Assembly (NCBI GenBank): GCA_046297835.1 | Contig: JBKBHI010000007.1 | Location: 190,426-254,425, forward strand | DNA from: CAMAVH01 sp046297835 | Lineage (GTDB): Bacteria; Pseudomonadota; Alphaproteobacteria; SMXQ01 | Direction: 5' to 3' | DNA length: 64,000 nucleotides | Shown here: positions 8,894 through 16,191 of the stretch, piece after piece | Layout: each line of letters opens with the position of its first letter | How positions within the stretch are numbered: the first letter of the stretch is position 1 | Position numbers and translations under genes: made by a program | Notes under the pieces: generated by a model | Databases searched by the model: none | What the model was told of the DNA's origin: nothing | What the model saw: the letters and a program-made list of their open reading frames with translations, nothing else

Positions 8894-9634
8894 CTAGCTG
8901 ATTTTCAATAGTTTATCGAGATAAGTCAGCGTCTCGTCGTCGATTTGGCCATCGACCCGCCAGGGCCGGAAATGGCGCTGAAACGCGGTCACGACCTGCT
9001 CCGTGGCGGTCCCGAACAGGCCGTCGGCGGCGATTTGATAGCCGTAAGCGGCCAATTTAGCCTGCAGATCGCGCACCGCATCGCCGCTGGCGCCGAGCGC
9101 GAGCGTCGCCGGTCCGGGCGCCGGCTTGGCGGCGAGATCGGGCCAGACGCCGATGCCGTCGGCCGCCAGGCCGCGCCAGTCGAACAGTTCGCCCGGATCG
9201 GTTTTGCGCGCCGGCGCGGTGTCGGAATGGCCGAGCACGCCCCGGGCGGGAATCGGATGGCGCGCGAGGATGCCGCGCGCGAGCAGCGCGAAGGCGGCCA
9301 TCTGCGCCGGCGGAAAGGGGCGGTAGCCGTGTTCGTGGCCGGGATTGGCCAGTTCGACGCCGATCGAGCGCGAATTGACGTCGGTCGCGCCGCGCCACGC
9401 GCCGGCTCCGGCATGCCAGGCGCGGCGGTCTTCCGGCACCAGCCGGAAAACCTCCCCGGCCTCGTCGATCAGATAATGGCTGCTGACCTTGGCTTCGGCG
9501 TCGCACAGGCGCACGCGCGCGCCATCCGCTGTCGGCATTCCGGTGTAATGCACGATCAGCAGTTCGACGCGGGTCCCCGGCGCGCGGTCGTCGTGGTTGG
9601 GCGACGGGCAATCTATGAAAGCGATCTCGCGCAT
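8894..9634 (-). CDS. AmpD-like N-acetylmuramoyl-L-alanine amidase with peptidoglycan-binding domain
   Basis: Zinc amidase that splits the MurNAc-L-Ala bond. The 246-residue protein has an Amidase_2 domain (about 1-150) with the zinc histidine in LIVHYTG near residue 28, the SIGVELAN catalytic glutamate near 92 and the GHSDTAPARKTDPGE motif near 135, followed by a PG_binding_1 domain (about 175-243). No signal peptide is visible, so it probably acts on anhydro-muropeptides in the cytoplasm (cell-wall recycling, AmpD role). No ampR or ampC is nearby. Confidence 0.9.
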   Translation of the reverse strand: MREIAFIDCPSPNHDDRAPGTRVELLIVHYTGMPTADGARVRLCDAEAKVSSHYLIDEAGEVFRLVPEDRRAWHAGAGAWRGATDVNSRSIGVELANPGHEHGYRPFPPAQMAAFALLARGILARHPIPARGVLGHSDTAPARKTDPGELFDWRGLAADGIGVWPDLAAKPAPGPATLALGASGDAVRDLQAKLAAYGYQIAADGLFGTATEQVVTAFQRHFRPWRVDGQIDDETLTYLDKLLKIS

Positions 9635-9727
9635 GGGCTAGATATACCGCCGCGACGCCCCCGGCCGGAAGCGTCGTCAGCGATCACGATCGCGCGCGGA
9701 CGCGTTCGCTCGCCGGTATGGGCAGGG

Positions 9728-10180
9728 TCAGGCTTTGTTCTTCAGGTAAAGCCGATGCAGCGCCTGCAGGCCCAGGCAATAGCCTTCGAGACCGGCGCCG
9801 CAGATGATCGCGCGCGCGACATGGCTGAGGTAGGACGGCGGCCGGTAGGCTTCCTTGTTGTAGATGTTGGTGATGTGAACTTCGATCACCGGCGTGCCGA
9901 CCGAGCGCACGGCGGTGTGCAGCGCCAGCGAGGTGCGCGCGTAAGCGCCGGGGTTCATCACGATGCCGAGCGCCTTCTGGTAGCTCTCCTGCACCCAATC
10001 GACCAGCACGCCTTCGTGATTGGTCTGGCGGAAATCGATGTCCATGCCGAGCAGCTCGGCCTCTTCGCGGCACATGCGCTCGCAATCGGCAAGCGTCTGA
10101 TGGCCGTAGAGATGGGGCTCGCGGATGCCGAGCAGATTCATGTTGGGGCCGTTGAGCACGTAAACCAAAGGCTTCGCCAT
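9728..10180 (-). CDS. aroQ: Type II 3-dehydroquinate dehydratase
   Basis: Converts 3-dehydroquinate to 3-dehydroshikimate. The 150-residue length and LNGPNMNLLGIREPHLYG with the catalytic tyrosine are typical, as is the EVH histidine near residue 105. The substrate loop reads TNIYNKEAYRPPS where the shikimate-pathway enzyme usually has an RExFR pattern. It is not beside accBC, the usual place of the biosynthetic copy in this group, but follows a TctC-type binding protein, so it may be a second, catabolic (quinate-type) copy. AGAGGA precedes the ATG; a terminator hairpin lies immediately upstream. Confidence 0.88.
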   Translation of the reverse strand: MAKPLVYVLNGPNMNLLGIREPHLYGHQTLADCERMCREEAELLGMDIDFRQTNHEGVLVDWVQESYQKALGIVMNPGAYARTSLALHTAVRSVGTPVIEVHITNIYNKEAYRPPSYLSHVARAIICGAGLEGYCLGLQALHRLYLKNKA

Positions 10181-10193
10181 GGGTCGTTCCTCT

Positions 10194-10228
10194 AAAAAAG
10201 ACGCGCGGAGCCGGTTAGGGCTCCGCGC
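10194..10228 (-). terminator. Intrinsic terminator after the first TctC gene
   Basis: On the minus strand a perfect 10-bp stem (GCGCGGAGCC / GGCTCCGCGC, loop of 6) is followed by GTC and a run of six T. It starts about 17 bases after the TctC stop and ends 14 bases before the aroQ start, so aroQ needs read-through or an overlapping promoter. Confidence 0.85.
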
Positions 10229-10244
10229 TATGCCTTACGAAGGT

Positions 10245-11261
10245 CTATTCCGCTTTCATGATCTTGTTGACGGTGTCGAGCACCGGCTTGGGCGTCTCGT
10301 AAAGGCGCGCGACGAGATCTTGCATCTCCGTGCCCTTGACGATGTCGATCTCAAGCTTCTGCTTGGCGGCGTCGGCGAGGAAATCGGCGTCCTTGAGCAT
10401 GGCTTCGAAGGCGTCGCGCAACTGCTGCACGCGCGGCGCGGGGACGCCGGGCGGGGCGAAGAAGGGCCAAGCGAGAGCGGCGTCCGACTCGAGGAACTCG
10501 ATGGCCTGGCGCGCTTCCGGCGTTTTGGCGAACTCATGCGCCATCGGCACGTTCGGCAGGTCGGGCGCCTTGGTCAGCGTGAATTGCGTCAAGAACTTGA
10601 TCTTGCCGTCGCGCACCCAGTCGGGCACGCGCGCCTTGATGCTGCCCCAGGCCCAGCCGCAGAAGGCTTCTGTTTCGCCTTTCTCCATGGCGGCCGAAGT
10701 TTCGTTGCCGCCGGGATAGCCGACGACGGTCTTCCATTTGGTGCCGATCAGCGCGTTGAGCGCCTTGGGGAACACGAAGGTGCGCGAGCCGGGGCCGGAC
10801 GAGCCGACGATGGTCTCGCGGTTCATCACGTCTTCCATGCTGTTGACCGGCACGGTGTGCCAGACGACGCAGACGCTGGGCTCGGCGGCGCGCCCGCCGA
10901 TATAGTGGAATTTGCGCGAGTCGAATTTCGCCTGCGGATCGCCGAGGATCGGCGCGAGGATGATGCCGCCGGTGATCATGCCGAGACGCGTGCCGTCCTG
11001 CGCGCCGGTGTTGGCGAGCGTGTTGGCGGCGACCATGCTGCCGGCGCCGGGCATGTTCGTGACGATGAAGCCGGGCTCGCCGGCGATCTGCTTGCCGTAA
11101 TGCTTGGCGTAAAGGCGCGCGGCGAGATCGTAGCCGCCGCCGGCGCTGAAGCCGACGACGATGTCGATGCGCTTGCCTTTGTAGAAGTCTTGCGCGGTTG
11201 CGGCCGTGCCGGTCAAACATAGCGCGAGCGTAGCGGCGAGCGCCGGAAATGCTTTGGCCAT
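10245..11261 (-). CDS. Tripartite tricarboxylate transporter substrate-binding protein (TctC/Bug family), copy 1
   Basis: Periplasmic solute-binding protein of 338 residues with a cleavable signal peptide (hydrophobic to about residue 20, ending TAATAQ). The fold signatures are the N-terminal YKGKRIDIVVGFSAGGGYD and NMPGAGS near residue 68, which form the ligand pocket of Bug proteins. AGGGAGA precedes the ATG. No tctA or tctB membrane genes are in the window, so it is an orphan receptor; Bug ligands range over dicarboxylates, amino acids and aromatic acids and cannot be read from sequence here. Confidence 0.88.
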   Translation of the reverse strand: MAKAFPALAATLALCLTGTAATAQDFYKGKRIDIVVGFSAGGGYDLAARLYAKHYGKQIAGEPGFIVTNMPGAGSMVAANTLANTGAQDGTRLGMITGGIILAPILGDPQAKFDSRKFHYIGGRAAEPSVCVVWHTVPVNSMEDVMNRETIVGSSGPGSRTFVFPKALNALIGTKWKTVVGYPGGNETSAAMEKGETEAFCGWAWGSIKARVPDWVRDGKIKFLTQFTLTKAPDLPNVPMAHEFAKTPEARQAIEFLESDAALAWPFFAPPGVPAPRVQQLRDAFEAMLKDADFLADAAKQKLEIDIVKGTEMQDLVARLYETPKPVLDTVNKIMKAE

Positions 11262-11387
11262 AGTCGTCTCCCTGTCCGTCTTTTTTGCGCGGCCGCTTGT
11301 GCGGTCGTTTCCCGCTGTGGCGCGGAATAAGCGCTCAGATTAATACAATTTCTTTGCCGCCGTATTGCCCTGATTGGGACGAGCATG

Positions 11388-11418
11388 AAAAAGGGCGGCG
11401 TTGCTGCCGACGCCGCCC
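11388..11418 (-). terminator. Intrinsic terminator after the second TctC gene
   Basis: On the minus strand GGGCGGCGT and ACGCCGCCC (9-bp stem, 8-base loop at 11402-11409) are followed by TTTTT (11392-11388). It lies about 28 bases after the stop codon of the gene at 11447-12490. Confidence 0.85.
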
Positions 11419-11446
11419 GAGATGGTTGTAAGCTTTGTTCTTTTAT

Positions 11447-12490
11447 TTATTTGCTTGTTAGCAGGCCGACGACTTTGTCTTTCACCTCGGGGGGCTGGTC
11501 GAGCATGGCGATGATGGCGCGCTGCATGTCCTCGCCGCGCGTCAGGATCGGTTCGATGCTGGCCACTTTCTTCGTCTCGGCGACGAATTCGGGATCGGCC
11601 ACCGTCTTGGCGAACGCGTCGCGCAGCGCCTCGGCGCGGTCGGCGGGAATGCCCGGCGGCGCGAAATAGGAACGCGCCAGATCGAGGATCGGATTGACCA
11701 TGGTGAACAGCGGCCGATAGGCGTCGGGGATCACGTCCATCACCCACGGCACGTCGTATTTCGCCAGCGCCGGCGCTTTCTGGCCGGAGACCTGGAGCAG
11801 GATCTTGACCTTGCCCTCGTCGAGCAGCTGCTTGCCGCGTCCGCCGAGGAAGCCGATGAGGTCGCCGCCCGACGCGTGAATCTCGTTGCGCTCGATGGCG
11901 ATCTCGATGTCGTTGTTGCGATAGCCGTAGATCATGTCCATGTTCAGCTTGAAGGCGTCCTTCAGCATCTCGGGCACCAGGCCGTAGCCGGTCGAGCCGC
12001 GCGCCGTCGCGCCGAACTTGATGGGCTGCGGGCATTTGGCGAGCTGCTCGATCGTCTGGCACGGGAAGTCGGTGCGCATCCAATAGAGCACCGTCGCCGT
12101 GTAGAGGTTGGCGATCCAGGTGAACTTGTCGAGATCGAAGCGGATGTTGGGCTGCGAGATGGCGCGGCTGAACAGGCCCGAGGAGCCGGCGCCGATCGTC
12201 AAGCCGTCCTTCTCCGCCACGTTATAGATGTGGTTCGCCGCGGCGATCGATTCGGGCTGCGGCATGTTCTGCACGATGATCGTCGGCTTGCCTTCCATGT
12301 GCTTCGGCAAGTGGCGCGCCGCGACCCGTGCGAGGATGTCGACGCCGCTCGATTCGCTGCTGCCGACGACGATGCGGAAGGTCTTGCCTTTGTAAAAGTC
12401 GGCGACGCTTTGCTGCGCGGCGGCGTCATGGGCGACGCCGAACGCGAGGCCCAGAATCGCTGCGGACAGAATTAGCCTGTATGGCTTCAT
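11447..12490 (-). CDS. TctC/Bug-family substrate-binding protein, copy 2
   Basis: Second periplasmic binding protein of the tripartite tricarboxylate family, 347 residues. The start at 12490 has a strong GGAGG 7 bases upstream and begins directly with a signal peptide (cleavage after about DAAAQ, residue 26); the open frame continues upstream but without a ribosome site. YKGKTFRIVVGSSESSG and QNMPQPES occupy the places of the family pocket motifs, but the usual glycine-rich NMPGAG is changed to NMPQPES, so the ligand may differ from copy 1. It ends at its own terminator. Confidence 0.85.
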   Translation of the reverse strand: MKPYRLILSAAILGLAFGVAHDAAAQQSVADFYKGKTFRIVVGSSESSGVDILARVAARHLPKHMEGKPTIIVQNMPQPESIAAANHIYNVAEKDGLTIGAGSSGLFSRAISQPNIRFDLDKFTWIANLYTATVLYWMRTDFPCQTIEQLAKCPQPIKFGATARGSTGYGLVPEMLKDAFKLNMDMIYGYRNNDIEIAIERNEIHASGGDLIGFLGGRGKQLLDEGKVKILLQVSGQKAPALAKYDVPWVMDVIPDAYRPLFTMVNPILDLARSYFAPPGIPADRAEALRDAFAKTVADPEFVAETKKVASIEPILTRGEDMQRAIIAMLDQPPEVKDKVVGLLTSK

Positions 12491-12695
12491 CGCATTCCTC
12501 CCATGTGAGCCGGCCATGCGTCTCGCCATGAGCGGGCGAGCGCCAGCCTTGTTTTTCTCTCGCGCGATCATAGGCGTTTTCGGCGCGCCGATGCCAGCGC
12601 GGCAGGCGCCGGCCTATCGCGTTTATTTCAAGACGGTTCAGGGAAAAATGAAACATGGCGGCAGGCGCGAGGCCGCCGCGTCATGCGTCGTTCGA

Positions 12696-13664
12696 TCAGT
12701 CTTCGAACAGCGCCGCCATGCCTTGGGGCGAGAGGAACATGCGCGACAGTTGGTGGCCGACGCCGGGCACGATGGCCAGCTTGTGATGATGCGGGGCGTA
12801 AAAGGCGTCCATGAAAGCGGCGAAAGCGGTGAGGCGGGCGAAACGCGTCGGCCCCTGCGCCTTGGCCGCGCAATGCTGAGACAAGTTCGGCGCGTTCGGG
12901 TCGGTGTCGGCGTCGCCGGCGAGATAAGTGACGCGCCGCGCGCGGTAGCGTTCGATTTGAGTCTTGGCGTCGTCGCGCTTCACATAGGCGTTGGGTTGAT
13001 CGAGACCATAATTGTAGGCGTTGGTCTTGCAGTTCGACGGCGGCGGCACGGCGAAATCCGCCGCCTTATAAGCCGGCGCTCTGCCCGAGACGGGGCGGCG
13101 GGCGTCGAGATAGACGACGCTCGACGGATTGGCGACGACGTAGGACACCGGCGGCATCCCCGGCACGTCGCGTCGCGCCACCGCGTAGCGTTGCGCGTAT
13201 TGGCCGCCGGCGGAATGGCCGGCGATCACGATCTTGGCGAGGTTGGGGTAGAGCGCGCGGTCGGCGAACGGCGCGATGAGTTCGTCCATCACCGCGAAGG
13301 AACTGACGCGCGGATTGAAGGCCGTGGTGGACAAGTCGCCGGCGCGCCAATTGGAATTGTTGTCCCAAATCAGCTTGGTCCTATCCATGCCGGCGCGGTC
13401 GTTTTGTTCGTGAAAGAGCGGCGCGACGACCAGCGTCTCCGCGGCCTTGCCGCTGTCGGCGGCGGCGCGCAGGCCGACGCCGAAATAGTTGCGCACGTTG
13501 GCGTCGGTGCCATGGATCACCACGAGCGCGCGTTTGATCTCCGGATGCGGCGCGCGCAATGGCGCGCTGGCGTAAACCGTCGTCGAGAGGCCGTTGACGG
13601 CGATGGACGATTGGCAGAGAGCGTAATTATATCCGCAATCGACGGCGGCGACGAAACGCGACAT
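12696..13664 (-). CDS. Alpha/beta hydrolase of unknown substrate
   Basis: 322-residue serine hydrolase fold: LVVIHGTDAN near residue 48 (oxyanion region), nucleophile elbow GHSAGGQ near residue 138, a later acidic GDADTDPN and a C-terminal GVGHQLSR histidine, so the triad is complete. The ATG at 13664 follows GAGG and is preferred over the long upstream open frame, which only shadows the next gene. No convincing signal peptide. The broad family includes esterases and feruloyl-esterase-like enzymes; the substrate is not evident. Confidence 0.75.
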   Translation of the reverse strand: MSRFVAAVDCGYNYALCQSSIAVNGLSTTVYASAPLRAPHPEIKRALVVIHGTDANVRNYFGVGLRAAADSGKAAETLVVAPLFHEQNDRAGMDRTKLIWDNNSNWRAGDLSTTAFNPRVSSFAVMDELIAPFADRALYPNLAKIVIAGHSAGGQYAQRYAVARRDVPGMPPVSYVVANPSSVVYLDARRPVSGRAPAYKAADFAVPPPSNCKTNAYNYGLDQPNAYVKRDDAKTQIERYRARRVTYLAGDADTDPNAPNLSQHCAAKAQGPTRFARLTAFAAFMDAFYAPHHHKLAIVPGVGHQLSRMFLSPQGMAALFED

Positions 13665-13735
13665 GACAAGCCTCGGCGATGTGCGGTCGGCATGATATCG
13701 CGCCGGCGCGATCGCGCCAACGGCGTCGCCGACTT

Positions 13736-14293
13736 TCAATGCATCACGGTGAGCGGCGTCGCGTGGATGAAACGGCGGGGCGCGGGCGTGGCAGGATTCG
13801 CGCTCCGCTCCGGCAGGGTCAGGCGCGCTTCGGCGAGCGCGGTGGCGAGGCCGCAGGCGTAATCGGTGGCGATGCGCACTGCCGCCGGCGGCAGCCAGTC
13901 GGCAAGCAGCAGCGCCGCGTCGTGCGCGCGTTCGCGCTGCAGGCAGCCGATGGCGCAGAGCAGCCGCGCCTCGTCTTCCGTCAGGCCGTCGCAACGCGGC
14001 CGCCCCATCATGATCGGGCGCGTCGCCGCCGCTTCGAGAATGCTGATGAAAGACTGGAAACAAGCGACGCCGACGCTGCAAAGCGCGGCGGCGAGGAACC
14101 CGTCGCGCCAGTCGGCATGGCCGGCGTTAGGCTCGATCCGTCGCGCGGTCCACAGCCGCAGCGCGACCACCAATAAGGACTCGGCGGTGCGCAGATCGGT
14201 CAGCCGTGTGCCGGCCGGATAGGCGGCGAGCGGATCCAGTTCGGCGCGGTCGAAGTCGGGACGGAAATCGGGACGCGGAGAGAATTTCGGCAC
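13736..14293 (-). CDS. Hypothetical 185-residue protein behind a Fur-like box
   Basis: I do not recognise a named family. The protein is mostly alpha-helical by composition, with a hydrophobic alanine/cysteine-rich centre (about residues 70-90) and a run of helices rich in leucine and alanine after it; there is no signal peptide and no clear catalytic motif. It is followed 71 bases later by the hydrolase on the same strand, so the two may form a unit. A Fur-box-like sequence lies about 40 bases upstream, which hints at iron or manganese control. Confidence 0.6.
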   Translation of the reverse strand: MPKFSPRPDFRPDFDRAELDPLAAYPAGTRLTDLRTAESLLVVALRLWTARRIEPNAGHADWRDGFLAAALCSVGVACFQSFISILEAAATRPIMMGRPRCDGLTEDEARLLCAIGCLQRERAHDAALLLADWLPPAAVRIATDYACGLATALAEARLTLPERSANPATPAPRRFIHATPLTVMH

Positions 14294-14331
14294 GGCGCGC
14301 TCCTATCGTGAACGGGCGCACCTTAACGAAT

Positions 14332-14350
14332 GCAATTGCAAATCATTATT
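14332..14350. promoter_or_regulatory. Fur/Mur-box-like site
   Basis: GCAATTGCAAATCATTATT matches the 19-base Fur consensus GATAATGATAATCATTATC at 13 positions, with the right half nearly perfect. It lies in an AT-rich pocket about 40 bases upstream of the 185-residue gene. Alphaproteobacteria use Fur as Mur, and Irr or RirA for iron, so the real regulator is open. Confidence 0.4.
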
Positions 14351-14463
14351 AGAATATGCGCCTAGCAGCTAGACGCTTTCGAGCCGGCAGCCGACGGGGC
14401 CGGCTCAGGTGACGGCTTGCGCCTCCTGCGTCGCCTGTTCGAGCGGCGTCACGGCGCAAGCGA

Positions 14464-15522
14464 TCAGCGCATGTTGCCGAGGATGCTGGAGCGGTTGTCC
14501 TGCACCTTCTTGATGAAGTTGGTCATCAGATCGAAGGCTTCGTTGCGCTTGTTGGTCAGGCTCTGCATGCGCAGCATGTCCATCTGCTGGCTGCTGTTCA
14601 GGCTGTCGATCTGGCCCTTGAGCTGCGCGATCTGCAAGTCGAGCTTTTGCGCCCGCTCCAAATCGGCGCCGGCCAGGTTGGTGGGCAGCTTGGCCCGTTC
14701 GGCGTTGAGCTGTTTCACTTGCTCGTTAAATTTCGCAACATCCTGGTTGCGCTGCTGTATCGCGTCGATCTGCGACTTGAGCTGGCTTTCGAGCAATTCG
14801 GCGCGCTGCGACTGGATCGCCATCATGGCGGATTCGAGATCCAGGCCTTGAATGTCGATGGGCGTGACGCCGCCGATGCCGCCGATGCTCGAGCCGCGCG
14901 CGGTGGGAGCGCTGCCGGCCGGCGCGTTCGCCGCTTGCGGATTGGCGGCGAGCGCGGAAAGCGTCGCGGTCGGGATGGCCGCGCCGGCGCGGCTGACCAC
15001 CAGCACCTCGTATTGCGGCACGGCGAACTCGCGGCCGTTGAACGCGTACTTGCAGCCGTTGCCGGCGAGCTTGCCGGGCGTCACGCCGCCTTGGCTCGCG
15101 GCGCGGCAGATCGGCAGCAGCGTCTCGCCCTCGCGCGCCGCCATGAACGCGCCCGGCGGCTTTTGGCCGTTTTGCGCCGGCACCCAGCGGACGAATTGCG
15201 GATTCTGCGCCAGCGCGGCGCTGTTGCCGAGCAGCAGATCGTAAGCCGGCAGGCTGACTTCCGCGCCGCCATGGCCGAAGGCGCAATTTCCGCCGACGAC
15301 CCGGCCGATTTCGCGCGCGCCTTGATGGCTCGCGGCGCATAGCGCGGTGGGCCGGCCCTGCTCCATGCCGCCCGGAAGGGCGTTGGCGGGAATCGGCTGG
15401 CCGGCGCGCGCGGCCTGCCAGATGACCAGCGTGTCGTCCGCCGGAGCCTGCGCTTGGACAGCGGCGGGCCAGAGAACGAGCGCGCCGGCGACGGCGGCGG
15501 ACAGGAACGCGGGCTTGGTCAT
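14464..15522 (-). CDS. Secreted protein with two DM9-like (DUF3421) repeats and a C-terminal coiled coil
   Basis: 352 residues. The ATG at 15522 follows GAGGGGAA and starts a clear signal peptide ending VQAQA near residue 25. Two repeats of about 70 residues follow; the second has the DM9 hallmarks (W-P-x-x-G, PPGAF, PGKL, a lone GC, then GREFAVPQYEVLV) and the first is a diverged copy ending in PAYDLLL. After an alanine/glycine linker, about residues 230-340 form a long heptad coiled coil rich in Q, E and L. DM9 repeats are lectin-like modules best known from animals, so a surface or carbohydrate-binding role is possible but unproven. Confidence 0.7.
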   Translation of the reverse strand: MTKPAFLSAAVAGALVLWPAAVQAQAPADDTLVIWQAARAGQPIPANALPGGMEQGRPTALCAASHQGAREIGRVVGGNCAFGHGGAEVSLPAYDLLLGNSAALAQNPQFVRWVPAQNGQKPPGAFMAAREGETLLPICRAASQGGVTPGKLAGNGCKYAFNGREFAVPQYEVLVVSRAGAAIPTATLSALAANPQAANAPAGSAPTARGSSIGGIGGVTPIDIQGLDLESAMMAIQSQRAELLESQLKSQIDAIQQRNQDVAKFNEQVKQLNAERAKLPTNLAGADLERAQKLDLQIAQLKGQIDSLNSSQQMDMLRMQSLTNKRNEAFDLMTNFIKKVQDNRSSILGNMR

Positions 15523-15671
15523 CGGATTCCCCTCGGGTTGCAGCGAGCGCCGCGTACGACAAACGCGCCGCATCTCGCGCAGATATAGCCAACTCCGGCG
15601 GGCGGCGCTGGAATTTTTCACGGGGATTTGAGCGATCGCGTGCCGGTTCAAGGCGCGTTTGGCGCGTCTTC

Positions 15672-15878
15672 TTAACGCGCCTTGGGCGCGTCTTCCGGGG
15701 AGGGCTTGTCGAGCTGCTTGCCGTCGAGGTCGCGGCGGTCGCGCTCGAATTCGGCGACCTGGCGCGTTTTCTCGTCCTTGGCGCGGCCGAAGCGGACGCG
15801 ATTCTCGTCCGCCTTCTTCGCCGAAGCGGCGCGCGCCCGCTGCTTGCGGAACTGGTTGAGATTGACGACGTCGCCCAT
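15672..15878 (-). CDS. DUF4169 family small protein
   Basis: 68 residues, highly charged (R, K, D, E), opening with MGDVVNLNQFRKQRAR, the signature of DUF4169 proteins found across Rhizobiales. No function is known. The composition suggests a soluble nucleic-acid or protein-binding peptide with a single long helix. It stands alone between the DM9 gene and the AsmA gene. In other genomes of the group it is often near the ribbon-helix-helix and fumC genes, which are indeed 3.4 kb away here. Confidence 0.75.
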   Translation of the reverse strand: MGDVVNLNQFRKQRARAASAKKADENRVRFGRAKDEKTRQVAEFERDRRDLDGKQLDKPSPEDAPKAR

Positions 15879-16191
15879 ACTGGCCGTCCTTACCCCGCCG
15901 AAGCGGGCTGTCTCTAGGACCGGCCGGTCAGGCGGCGGGGGCGCCGCGCGGAGGGGCCGGATCGTTGGCGTCGACTAAATCGGCGAAAAATCGTCAAGCG
16001 GCGGGGCCGCGCCGATCGGCCCCTATCATCAAAGCGCCATATTCAGTAGGATAGATTAACGGAAACAGTCGGGACCGCAAGTGTCCTCGCAGCTTTGCCC
16101 GCCGCCGCCGGCGCGAAGCTGTAGGGACACGACGCGCAGCGATTCCGTTTCCCCCTCATCCGCCCGTTCGGCCTTCAACCCGGTTAGCCGT

